A stretch of 64,000 bases of DNA, taken from positions 10,755,501-10,819,500 of the forward strand of contig CM053798.1 of assembly GCA_028671895.1 (NCBI GenBank). Direction: 5' to 3'. The translations under genes and the position numbers were made by a program. The notes under the pieces were generated by a model, which had not been told where the DNA came from, made no database searches, and was given only the letters and a program-made list of their open reading frames with translations. Shown in pieces: positions 32,540-43,874 of this stretch. Position 1 is the stretch's first letter; every line of letters begins with the position of its first letter. The DNA comes from Oenanthe sinensis (lineage: Eukaryota; Streptophyta; Magnoliopsida; Apiales; Apiaceae).

Positions 32540-35500
32540 TATACATATGCTCCTACTATTCGTCAAAGCAACAATCAGAATGTCCCTGCTTAAATATTTC
32601 TAAGTCCCATTAAACCAACATGTTTGACAAATATTTCTCGAGGAATACATTTTGTTAAAGGGTGTGCAATCATATCACTAGTGAGAATGTATGTCACTTT
32701 CACCTCTTTCTTTTCAACCTCAATATCATGAATATAGTGATATTATATATCAATATGTTGTCCTCTCGAACTATTTGCACCACTATAAATTAAATCAATA
32801 GCTGACGTATTGTCACAATAAATCTCGATTGGTACATCTATTAGATCAAGATTTAATTCCTGTAAGAAACGTGTAATCCAAACCGATGGGTAACAACCAT
32901 GCTATAAGCTACATATTCAGCTTCTTGTGTGTATCTTGCAACACATCCTTGTTTCTTGCTTCCCCAACTTACGACATCTATACCAAAGATAAACAGGTGC
33001 CCCGAAATTGATTTTCCATCATCTTTATCATCTTCGAGATCTGAATCGGAATAATCAATGACTTCAAGTTTATTTGCTTGATATACCAATTTGTGGTACA
33101 ATGTACCTTTTATGTATTTCATAATCCTTTTCACAGCTTCTCAATGAGCTTGATTAGGATTGCTTTGGTATCTACTTACTAGACTAACTGGATATGCTAA
33201 GTTAGGCTGAGTACACAATATAACATACAATAAACTTCTGACTGCTTGCGCATATGGTACATCTAGAAGTTCTTGTCCTTGTTCCAAATTTTTATAATGT
33301 GTTAATCATTTTTCCATTACCGATGGGGTTGTCGCTGGACTACAATTCTGCATTCCAAAATGATTAAACACTTTACGTAGATACCTTTCTTGATTCAAGC
33401 TCAATGTTTTATTATTTCTATCCCTTATTATCTAGATTCCTAGAACATATGAAGTTTCACCCATATCTTTCATCTCAAATTTATTACTGAGTTCAAACTC
33501 TATGTTTTTCAATATATCTTTATCATTTCCAGCTAACAATATATCATCCACATACAATGATAATATTGCAAATGAACTCCCACTTTTAAAAGTGTAGACA
33601 CAATTGTCTAATTTATTCTTGACAAAACCAAGTTGAATTACCTCATTGTGGAACTTGAGATTCCAATTTCTAGATGCTTGCTTTAGTCCATATATAGACT
33701 TTTTAAACTTGTAGACCTTGTCTTCTTGTCCTTCAACCTGAAATCCATCAAGCTGATCCATATATATCTTATTTCAACTCCCCGTTAAGGAAAGCTGTCT
33801 TTACATCCATTTGGTAAAGCTCTAAATCAAGACAAGCTACAAAGACTAATATAATTCTTATTGACGCAAACTTTGCTATTGGAGAATATGTCTCTTGATA
33901 ATCTATTCCCGGTTTTTGCGTAAAATCTTTTGCAACTAAGCGAGCCTTAAATTTATCAATAGACCCATCAACTTTATATTTTCATTTTAAAATCCATTTA
34001 CAACCTAAGGATTTTCTATCTTCGGGTATATTACACAACTCCCACACTTGATTCTTTTCTATTGACTCAAGCTCATCTTTCATTTCTTCCATCCATGATT
34101 CAGATTCTTGTGATCTCATCGCTTTTGAATAACTAGTGGGATCAATAGGATCTCTTATGTCCATATATACCGAAAAATAAGATACTTCACTATCATACAC
34201 ATAATAGTTATTCATCCATTCAGGTAGAGGTCTTGATCTCTTATTTCTAGCTATGTCATGTGGTTCATATCAACATTCTGATCCGATTCATTATTCTCAG
34301 TCGGATCATGTTCAACACGTGAACTAATATTATACTGAGGAACCTCATTGTCAATTACATTCAGAGGTCGTGTATCCTCAATTTCCTTTTTTTCCCCTAT
34401 AATCTTCTATGAAAACAATATCTATGCTTTCAATAAAACCCAATTCTTTGTTATAAAACATATATCCTTTAGAATTTTCAGGATAACTGATAAAATTACA
34501 CTTCACTGTCTTGAAGTTTAATTTATCTCTATTCTATGACGGGATCATCACGTGTGCAATGCAACCCCATTTTTTCATAAGACTCAAATTTGATTTCCTC
34601 TCAGTCCACACTTCATAAGGTGTCGATTCCATAGATTTTGTGGGAATTCTATTAAAGATATAATTTGCAGCAATCAGTGCATCTCCCTAAAATCTTTTTT
34701 TAAAATCTAGAATGTGATAACAAACATCTCACAACATTTTATAATGTTCTATTTTTTCTTTCCGCCTCACCATTTTGTTGTGGCTTATAAGCCATAGTCA
34801 TATGTCTTATTATTCCATTCACTTTGCAATAACTATCAAATTCTGTAGATCTATATTCTCCACCTCTATCAGTTCTCAACACTTTTATATCTGTTCCAAG
34901 TTACTTCTCAACTTCAGTCTTATATCTCTAAAAGCACTTAAATGCTTCAGATTTTCGTGATATAAGATATACTTGGAAATACTTAGAATAATCATCTATG
35001 AACGTAATAAAATATTCTTTATTATAATGAGTTTTATAATTTAATGGACAACATATCTCCGAGTTTACCAAACTCAAAAGCTCTTTAGCTCTTTCCCCTT
35101 CCTTAAAAGGTTTCCTCATCATTTTTCTTTTTATACAATGTTCACAAATTAACTTGTTAACATCCATATAAGGCAATAAATTATCTTTTATAATTCATTC
35201 TATCTTATTGATTCTTAGATGTCCCAATCTTTGATGCCACATGTCATACATACATGTATTATAATAACAAATATGATCAGAAATGCCAACTTCATTATTC
35301 TCAATCCTTTTTACAATTGGAAGTTGAAACAACCCATGTACGGGTTCATATATTCCCATAGTATACACCTCATTGTCCTTTTTAATTGAAAAACAATTGC
35401 TATAGAACCGCACTTTTAACCATTCTTAGTTAAGGCTCGGACAGAAATGAGATTACGTCTCATTTCAGGGACACATAACACATCCTTGAGAACCATTATA

Positions 35501-35820
35501 CTGTCCCCAAGATCTAATTTATACGTACCGGTCCCCATCACATTTAAGCTAGTGTCATTTCCCATATAAATAATTTGTTCCCCTCTTTTGAATTCTATAT
35601 TTTCAATTAAATCATTTTTTGTTTTTGCAATATGACGGCTTGTACCGGAATCAATCCACCATCCATCTATATCCGTGATCATATCACATTCAACTATACC
35701 AATAAAAGATTGTTCCACATGCTCTCTATTTTGAGCATTACTAGAAATTTCCTCTAGTACAATTTCATCCTTTTCAACTATAGTTTTCATTTCGCTTGAA
35801 ATAAATTTCGGAGACATGTC
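32540..35820 (-). mobile_element. Element I: relic of a different copia lineage, pol only
   Basis: Minus-strand protease, integrase, reverse transcriptase and RNase H pieces follow one another. No LTR, gag, primer site or third ORF is seen. The sequences (YVDDILLAGND, VLCVPEMRRNLISV) differ from the SIRE-type copies, which have YVDDIIFGS. It lacks the short-word repeats of the other elements. Confidence 0.85.
32550..35817 (-). pseudogene. pol: Element I pol, heavily broken
   Basis: Read leftwards: protease site WWIDSGTSRHI and LCVPEMRRNLISV (35416-35817); GAG-pre-integrase MWHQRLGHL (about 35220); integrase pieces with FITFIDDYSKYF (34928-35176) and a degenerate AYKPQQNGEAERKN near 34760; reverse transcriptase with MEEMKDELESIEKNQVWEL (about 34050), KSIYGLKQASRNW and YVDDILLAGNDKD (about 33540); RNase H with VIDYSDSDLEDD and a degraded TQEAEYVAYS (about 32940). 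Almost every domain is separated by stops or shifts, so the copy is old. Lineage within copia is uncertain (Tork- or Ivana-like by feel, not by search). Confidence 0.85.
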
Positions 35821-36306
35821 GGTACTAACAATAAAAATAGATCAATACCTTAAAAAAGTATCACTGAAATCAAGAGCATAAGAAACTGAATATAAGAAAA
35901 TAACACATAAACTATCCAAATATAATACTGAACAATATATCACCAAGAAATTTAATAAGCCTAGCACAAGAACTGTAAAAAAAATTAAGAGTAGAGAGTA
36001 AAGTATAATATTTAATTATAAGATCTATAAAAACTCGACAAGACTGGACGAAAACAAGATATAACCAAAAACTTTATATGATATTGACAAAAAATGCCGA
36101 AAAAGGACACCAATATAAACAACTATAAAACTAACCAAAAGCTATGTGAACATAAAAGAAAATGGCAAAAAAAGGCCATAGAATGACTACTAATACCAAA
36201 AAATTACAAGGAGACAAAAAATACAATTACTCAAAAACTTAGACACGTAAACATGGCAGCATATAAGCAATAAATTAATTGTCAAAGAAAAACAAAAAGC
36301 TTCACA
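35821..36306. other. A-rich sequence between element I and element D
   Basis: No coding frame and no repeat recognised. It stands where element I's gag would be, but shows no zinc knuckle or UBN2 motif. Confidence 0.6.
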
Positions 36307-36311
36307 CAAGA
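36307..36311. repeat. Target site duplication of element D, left (CAAGA)
   Basis: CAAGA precedes the TG at 36312 and recurs at 49237-49241. Confidence 0.93.
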
Positions 36312-37426
36312 TGTTAGGAACCTACATGTAATTTTATGATAACATTAATCTTAGAATCATAGAAATTTTATTTGATGTAACTGATCAATTGATATGAAAG
36401 TTATAAATACCAATTGATCAGGAAACCATTTATCAGTTGAAATGTTTATCTGAATCAACTGATAATTTGGATTATAGCATAGGTGTACTTAGTCTATTTC
36501 AATCGATAAGGTGTAAATCAATTGATATTTTATTCATCAATTGATGTTAGAGTCGATTGATATAGATCATCAATTGATATGTAAATTAAACTATCAAATT
36601 GTAATTATGTGAAGACAGGAAATTACACAAGTGAAAGATGATCAATTGATATTGAAGCATCGATGGATGAGAGATCAATCGAAGAAACCAAGTCAAGAGT
36701 TGAAGACCATCAACTGATGTGAAGGCCCATCGATTGATATATCGATTGATATCTTTTATCAATCGATAAGGCAACTTACTTATCAATCGATGGATATCAA
36801 GATCAATCGAAAAACATTATCAATTGAGGAATTAAAGAAGAGTCAATTGATATGCTTAACAGCAAATTATCAATTGACTGTGACAAAAAGGTAATCTGTC
36901 AAAAATTTAAAAAGGAAAAAGAACACCTATGGAAGACAGTCTATGATGACTGTGAAGACTCAATCAGAAGCTGTCTTTCAAACCTTTATTCTAAAATAGA
37001 AAAAGGTAAAAGGAAGGTAGGTAGAAACAATCCTAGAATAGGAATCGTAAAAGCACACTTGTGGTATATAAACAACTGTAGCATCATTATTAGAAAATAG
37101 ACAAGTTAGACAATATTTCTTAATCAACTGCTCCAGTTTGATAGCATATCTGTAAGAACAGTTGATTTGTTTTCTAATCTTGTAAAAGTACAGCTAGGTT
37201 TCTTTTAACCTAGGATCATTGAGCAAAAATATACACTGTTGGAAAAATCAATCCATCAATAATTTTAAATCTATTTTGTTCAGTTTATTTTTCAGTCGAA
37301 ATTTGTTTAAACATATTCTTTCTAATTCTCAAACATTAAGAACAAATATTAGAACAAGCAAAAAGTTTTAATATTTGTATTCAACCCCCCCTTCTACAAA
37401 TATTGACATTGTTCTAGGGAATAACA
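36312..37426 (+). repeat. 5' LTR of element D (1115 bp)
   Basis: It runs from TGTTAGGAACC to AGGGAATAACA. TATATAAA is at 37065-37072, and the C-run CAACCCCCCCTTCTAC is at about 37382-37397. Between about 36385 and 36890 there are some 17 ATCAATTGAT/ATCAATCGAT-type words or one-base variants, all upstream of the TATA box. Confidence 0.95.
37065..37072 (+). promoter_or_regulatory. TATA box in 5' LTR of element D
   Basis: TATATAAA in GTGGTATATAAACAAC; the 3' LTR keeps it at the equivalent place. Confidence 0.6.
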
Positions 37427-37428
37427 AT

Positions 37429-37440
37429 TGATATCAGAGC
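37429..37440 (+). promoter_or_regulatory. Primer binding site of element D, one mismatch
   Basis: TGATATCAGAGC, where the other elements have TGGTATCAGAGC; a G-to-A change within the tRNA-Met complement. Confidence 0.85.
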
Positions 37441-37484
37441 AGGCTTTCAACATACAGAAAGTTTAAAGATCAAGAACAGTCAAT

Positions 37485-39918
37485 ATGGGCCAGAAAGATT
37501 CAGGTGTGAAGATTCCAGTTTTAGAGAAAGATGAATATTTTCCATGGAAGGTTAAAATGCATCTGCATCTTCTATCTCTTGACCCTTCATATGTTCACTG
37601 CATAAAGAAAGGTCCTCATATTCCCATGAAGCTAGTTACAGGTGTAAACCCTGATGGAACTCCTATAGTTGATAGACATGTTCCAAAACTCATCTCTGAG
37701 TTCACAGAAGAGGATGAAAAAGAAGTACTTAAAGACAAAAAGACCATGAACATTCTGTTTAATGGTCTAGATAAAGATATGTCTGACAATGTGATAAACT
37801 GTACTTCATCAAAAGAAGTATGGGACACTCTTCAAACTCTGTGTGAAGGAACTGGGCAAGTAAGGAAAAATAAGATGCAACTCTTGATTCAAAAATATGA
37901 ATCATTTCATTTCAAGAGTGGAGAATCTATCAATGACACTTATAGCAGATTTCAGAAGTTGTTAAATGGACTGAAGCTATATGGTAGGGTTTATGCAACT
38001 GAGGATACAAATTTAAATTTCTTAGATCTCTTCCAAAAGAATGGAAACCAATGACTGTTTCCATTAGACAATCTCAGGACTTCAAGGATTATACTCTAGA
38101 GAAACTTTATGGTATTCTCAAGACATATGAACTGGAGATTCAACAAGATGAAGAGATTGAGAAGAATCAAAGAAAGGAGAAAACTGTGGCTTTGATGGTC
38201 AAAGGGAATGAAGACAAGAAAGAGAAGAAAGAAACTGGCTGTGTAGAAGAGTCTGTCATGATGGCTGGTGATGCTGTTGAAGAATCATTCAAGAGAAAAA
38301 GAAAGAGCAAATGTGAAGAAAATGAAACATGCTCTCAGGATGATCTGGATGAGATTGATGAGCACCTTGCATTTTTGTCAAGGAAGTTTTCAAAGCAAAA
38401 ACTCAAGAAGAATCCAAATGCTCAAAGGCCTGGATCCCAGTTTAGAAGCAACAATCAAAATAAAAATTTGGTTGATAGATCTAAATTCAGATGTTTTAAT
38501 TGTGGATTGGCTGGTCATTTCTCAAATGAGTGCAGGAAGCCAAAACAAGAAAAGGCAAAGTCATATGAGGGTATTGATTATAAAAGGAAATACTTTGACC
38601 TTTTGAAACAGAAAGAAAAGGCTTTTGTTACTGAGGAGAAGGACTAGGCTGCTGAGGATAGTGATTCTGAAGAATATATCAATCTAGCTCTAATGGCCAA
38701 CCATGAAGATGAAGAAGCTAGTTCAGCATCAAATCAGGTACTAGCTACCAACTTTTCTGAACCTACTGCTGATTAATGCAATAGTACTATTAATGAAATG
38801 TCCAATGAATTGTACAATTTGCATGTCACTCTAAAATCTCTAAACAAAGAAAACCTCAAGTTAAAGAACACCCTTGACGTCTTAAGTGAGAGGAATATTT
38901 TTCTTGAAAATGAACTTGTTTGTTTAGATAGATTTAAGCAGGAAAGTAAAGATGCTAGAGATGAACTAGTAAACAGTTTGAGAAGAGAAGAATTGTTAAA
39001 AGAACAATTAGCTGAAGAAATAGAAATCATTAATAGATGGAATAGGTCTGCTAAAACTGCCAAACAAATCATTGATGTTCAGGGTTTAGATACTCTAGGA
39101 GAATCCCTCAGTTCAACTGGCAAGCCATTGGATGATGCTTCAAGGGATAAAGATCAATCGACTGCTAATCCTTCATCGATCGATAAGGATTATCAATCGA
39201 TTGATGTTGAATCAGTCGATAAGCATCCATCGACAAGTAAATCATCAATGGCTAATAAGAAGAACAAATTTAGCACTCCTATCAAGTTTTTTAAGGAAAC
39301 CAAAAATCAAGTTGAGGCTGAGGCTGAGAAAATCAATATAGGTAGCTTATCCAAGAAACAATTAAAAGAAAAATTAGAAAAGATAGCACCTGTGGAAATT
39401 ACTCAACCTAAGTCGGAGAAAAATAAAAAGAATAGGAATGGTAAAGTAGGCAAAAATAAGCACAACAACTACACTCCTGATATGTATGCACCTAGAAAGG
39501 TATGTGCTAAGTGTGGTAGTGTAAATCATTTGTCTATGCAATGCAAGAATGAAAAGAAGAATATGTCTTCAAATGATTTAAATGCACATGCCATGACTTC
39601 AAATGCCATGCTTACCAATCCTATGCTCATGAATGGCATGTCTTCTAATTTGGTTGCACCTAATGTTCATATGCCTTATGCTCAAGTTCCATACATGTAT
39701 AATCCCTTCTTTGCATATGCATATATGAACATGCCTAGTATGCCATGGAACATGCCTAATATAGATAATGAAGTGCATGGAAATTTAACCATGAGTTCCA
39801 AGGTGTCTAAGTGGAATTAAACTCACCAAAACAAAAGGATCCAAAGTTAACAACCAAGGCTAAGGCTGCAACTAATAAAAGAGGACCCAAGACAGCTTGG
39901 GTACCAAGAGCAACTTGA
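37485..39918 (+). pseudogene. gag: Element D gag, broken
   Basis: The start ATG at 37485 opens MGQKDSGVKIPVLEKDEYFP. A UBN2-type domain follows (VWDTLQTLCEGTGQ, SINDTYSRFQKL). The frame shifts near 38040. The first zinc knuckle CFNCGLAGHFSNEC is at about 38493. Stops fall at 38645 (Trp to TAG in KDWAAEDS, a transition) and 38774. A coiled-coil region covers 38800-39050. The linker at 39155-39245 is written in the D word and reads SIDKDYQSIDVESVDKHPST. A second knuckle CAKCGSVNHLSMQC is at about 39505, then a Met/Asn/Pro-rich stretch. A further frame change lies near 39820. The end AWVPRAT and TGA (39916-39918) is just before the pol frame. Confidence 0.9.
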
Positions 39919-39934
39919 TTGTTTTTATTGTGTA

Positions 39935-39940
39935 CAGGGA
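39935..39940 (+). promoter_or_regulatory. Possible 3' splice-like junction at gag/pol boundary of D
   Basis: CAG|GGA lies 19 bases after the gag stop, preceded by TTGTTTTTATTGTGTA. The pol frame starts exactly after CAG, as in C and E. Confidence 0.35.
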
Positions 39941-42900
39941 AACAGGAAGAAGAGTCTCTGGTATCTAGATAGTGGTTGTTCTAGGCAGATGACTGGAGAT
40001 TTGTCCCTGCTCACAAAGTTTGTGGAAAAGGCTGGCCCAGGAGTTACTTTTGGAGAAAACAGCAAAGGTTATACTCTGGGATATGGCTCAATTGCAAGTG
40101 AAAATGTTGTCATTGAACCTGTAGTACTAGTTGATGGACTAAAGCACAATCTGCTAAGTATTAGTCAACTGTGTGATAATGGAAATAGTGTATGGTTTTC
40201 AACTGGATCATGCATTATAGCCAACAAAGAAACTGGTGATGTTCTCTTGACTGGAGAAAGAAAATGAAATGTATATGTGGCTGATTTTCACTCTGTAAAG
40301 GCAAATTCTATGACATGTCTACTTAGCAAAGCTAATACAGATGAAAGTTGGATTTGGCACAAGAAGCTAGCCCATTTGAATTTCAAGGCCATGAATCTAT
40401 TGGTCAGAAAGAATATGGTTAGGGCATTCCACAGATGGAATTCACCAAGGATGGACTATGTTATGCCTATCAAAAGGGAAAACAAAGAAAAACATCATTC
40501 AAGTCTAAGTCTGAATCATCAATTGATAAGCCTTTGGAATTATTGCACATGGACTTATTTGGTCCAGTCAACATCATGTCAATTGCCAAAAAGAAATATG
40601 CATTAGTCATTGTGGATGATTTCACAAGATACTCTTGGGTATACTTCTTGCATTCTAAGGATGAGGCAAGTAAATTAATTATCAATCATGTGAAGAATGT
40701 TGAAAATGGAACTGAATAGAAGGTCAAGAAATTTAGAAGTGATAATGGTACTGAATTCAAGAATACAACAATGAAAGAATTCTATGAAGAAAAAGGTATC
40801 AGTCATCATTTCTCTACACCAAGAACTCCACAGCAAAATGGAGTAGTTGAAAGAAAAAATATGACCTTGATTGAAGCTGCTAGAACTATGTTAGAAGAAG
40901 CAAAACTTCCTACATACTTCTGGGCATAAGCAATTAATACTGCTTGCTACATTCAAAATATCTCCATGGTCAATCAAATTCAAGGTAAAACTCCATATCA
41001 GTTGATGAAGAAGGACAAGAAGCCAACAATAAATTTTCTTCATGTCTTTGGATGCAAATGGTTTGTACTGAGAAATCAAGGTGAAAATCTAGGAAAATTT
41101 GAAGCCAAGGCTGATGAAGCTATATTTGTTGGATATGGAATAACAATCAAAACATACAGAGTCTATAATCTTATATTACACATTGTTATGGAATCTATGC
41201 ATGTAGTCTTTGATGACAAGAAAATTCAAGGGTTGGTTGATGAAGGATCCCATGATCTATTGCATTTTGAAAATGAATCATCAAGCAATATTGAAGATAG
41301 TGATGATGATGTGGAAATCTAGAGAATTCAAGTTCCCAGAATCCTCCCATCAATTGATGTCAATGCATCAACAGATAACTTATCAGTTGACAATCATCAA
41401 TCGACTGATAATACATCAATTGATAATCATTCGATGGATAACAACTCTGCTCAACAATCTTCAAGTAGAGTGTCCATCTTAGGGGGAGGGTTCTCAAATA
41501 GTTAATCACATCACAATGATCATAACACTTCCAATGATCATGAAGCATCATCTTCAAGGACAAATTTAACATCTCAAAGGAAATGGACAAAAAGCCATCC
41601 CTTTGAATTAATTATTAGAGATGCAAATGATGGTGTCAAAACTAGAAGAGCAACTCAAAATGAATGCTTGTATAGTGGCTTCTTGTCTCAAGAAGAACCA
41701 AAAAGGATTGAAGAAGCCTTGGATGATCCTGATTGGACAATAACTATGCAAGAAGAGTTGAATCAGTTTGAAAGGAACAAGGTATGGAAGCTGGTGCCCA
41801 AGCCAAAGAACAAGTCTATCATTGGAACAAAATGGGTGTTCAGAAACAAAATGGATGAATCCGGTACAGTCACAAGGAATAAAGCAAGACTAGTGGCAAA
41901 AGGCTATTCACAAGAAGAAGGCATAAATTTTGATGAAACTTTTGCACCAGTTGCAAGATTAGAAGCAATCAGAATCTTTCTAGCATATGCTGCTCATGCT
42001 AACTTCAAGGTGTATCAGATGAATGTGAAAAGTGCTTTTCTCAATGGAGAACTAGAAGAAGAAGTATATGTAGAACAACCTCCTAGTTTTATTGATCCTG
42101 TTCATCCTGGATTTGTATACTATCTTCTCAAGGCACTTTATGGATTGAAACAAGCACCTAGAGCCTGGTATGACACTTTGTCTAAATTCTTGATTGAGAA
42201 TCACTTCACAAGAGGTACTGTTGATAAAACTCTTTTTCATAGAAACATAAATGGCTCTATGATTCTTGTTCAAATCTATTTTGATGACATTATTTTTGGC
42301 TCAACTAATGAAAAACTTTGTCAAAAGTTTGCTAAGTTGATGCAGAGTAAATATGAAATGAGCTTAATGGGAGAACTTACCTATTTTCTAGGTTTGCAAG
42401 TCAAACAAGTCAAAAATGGCATTTTCATAAATCAAACCAAATATATTTATGATTTATTAAAGAGATTTGATTTAAGTGAATGTTTTTCTGTAAAAACTCT
42501 CATGGCCACTGCAACTAAACTTGAATTAAACACTAAGGAAGCTAAAGTGGACATTTCAAGTTATAGAGGCATGGTTGGCTCATTACTTTACTTAACTGCA
42601 AGTAGGCCAGATATAATATTTGCTACATGTCTTTGTGCTGGGTTTCAAGCTGATCCTAGAGAATCTCATTTGATTGCAATAAAAAGAATATTCAGATATC
42701 TCAAAGGAACTCCAAATCTTAGAATTTGGTATCCTAGAGATTCTGGATTTGATCTAATTGGTTATTCAGATGCAGACTATGCAGGTTGTAGAATTGACAG
42801 AAAAAGTACAACAGGCTCCTGTCAATTTCTAGGAAATAAGCTTGTTTCATGGTTTAGCAAGAAGTAGAATTCAGTGTCTACATCTACTGTAGAGGCTGAA

Positions 42901-43221
42901 TACATTGCAGCTGGAAGTTGCTGTGCACAAATATTATGGATGAGGAATCAACTACTTGACTATGGGTTCAACTTGAACAAGATTCCTATTTTCTGTGATA
43001 ATACAAGTGCCATTGCAATAACAGAAAATCCTGTGCAACATTCCAGAACCAAGCACATTGACATAAGGTATCACTTCATTAGGGAACATGTAATGAATGG
43101 TACTGTTTAATTACATTTTGTCCCTAGTGAAAAGTAACTTGCAGACATTTTTACCAAACCATTAGATGAATCTACCTTTAATAGATTGGTCTGTGATTTA
43201 GGTATGCTTAATTTTAATTAA
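39938..43221 (+). pseudogene. pol: Element D pol (PR-IN-RT-RNase H), broken
   Basis: In order: protease WYLDSGCSRQMTG (about 39960); VDGLKHNLLSISQL; GAG-pre-integrase with IWHKKLAHLNFK; a frameshift near 40430; integrase MDLFGPVNIMS and RSDNGTEFKN (about 40737), PQQNGVVERKN; a linker 41330-41450 rich in the D word (SIDVNASTDNLSVDNHQST); a GGGGGAG tract at 41482-41488; reverse transcriptase WVFRNKMDESG, with YFDDIIFGSTN at about 42277 where the usual Tyr-Val has become Tyr-Phe before the catalytic Asp pair; RNase H LIGYSDADYAGC and STVEAEYIAAG; end DIFTKPLDES and GMLNFN. Stops at 40264, 40717, 40927, 41320, 42865, 43108 and 43135. Confidence 0.92.
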
Positions 43222-43874
43222 CATTTGAAATGTCTGATAAGTTAGTTGTTTTAGTTCTAGTAGTTAGCCGTTGATAATGCTAATCTGTTGATTTTTCATT
43301 AATCAATTGATAAGCATTTTACATATCAATGGATATTACTGAAGCAATCGACAGATAAATATATCAATTGATGATATATTTACTTATCGATTGATGTTTG
43401 TAGCTATCGACAGATAAATATAGCAATTGATGATATATTTAATTATCGATGGATAAGAGTACCTGTCGATGAACAAGATTTATCAATCGATGATCTGGAA
43501 TTTTGAGAGATCCATGTCATCAATCGACCTGTACAAAAATCTAGCCGTTGATTACTTGTTTTATCAATTGATTAATACGTACATTCATGTATGTATAACA
43601 GTCAGTTGCCAAAATTAGTAACTTTTACTTTTATTTTTTTTAACGGTCGATTAAGTTCTATTTTGAGTAAGAAATTGATTGAGAAATCAGTAAATATAAA
43701 TAGTGAGATTAAAACATTGTTCATTCTTACTTACATTTTTACTAACAATTTCTCTACCTCTTTCTCTCTCTCTCTCTCTCAATCTACGAACTTAATCACA
43801 AACCTCTTTCTCTCAGTACTCAAATTTCTTAATATCTTCAAAGCTTTTGTACTACTAATCTTCTACTCAAGGAA
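43222..43874 (+). other. Spacer between pol and third ORF of D, rich in the D word
   Basis: About ten ATCAATTGAT/TATCGATTGAT/ATCAATCGATG-type words between 43300 and 43575. This is followed by a CT-rich leader (about 43750-43790, TCTCTC run) up to the third ORF. No gene is seen. A short frame at 43591-43926 overlaps the start of the real ORF and is not supported. Confidence 0.75.
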
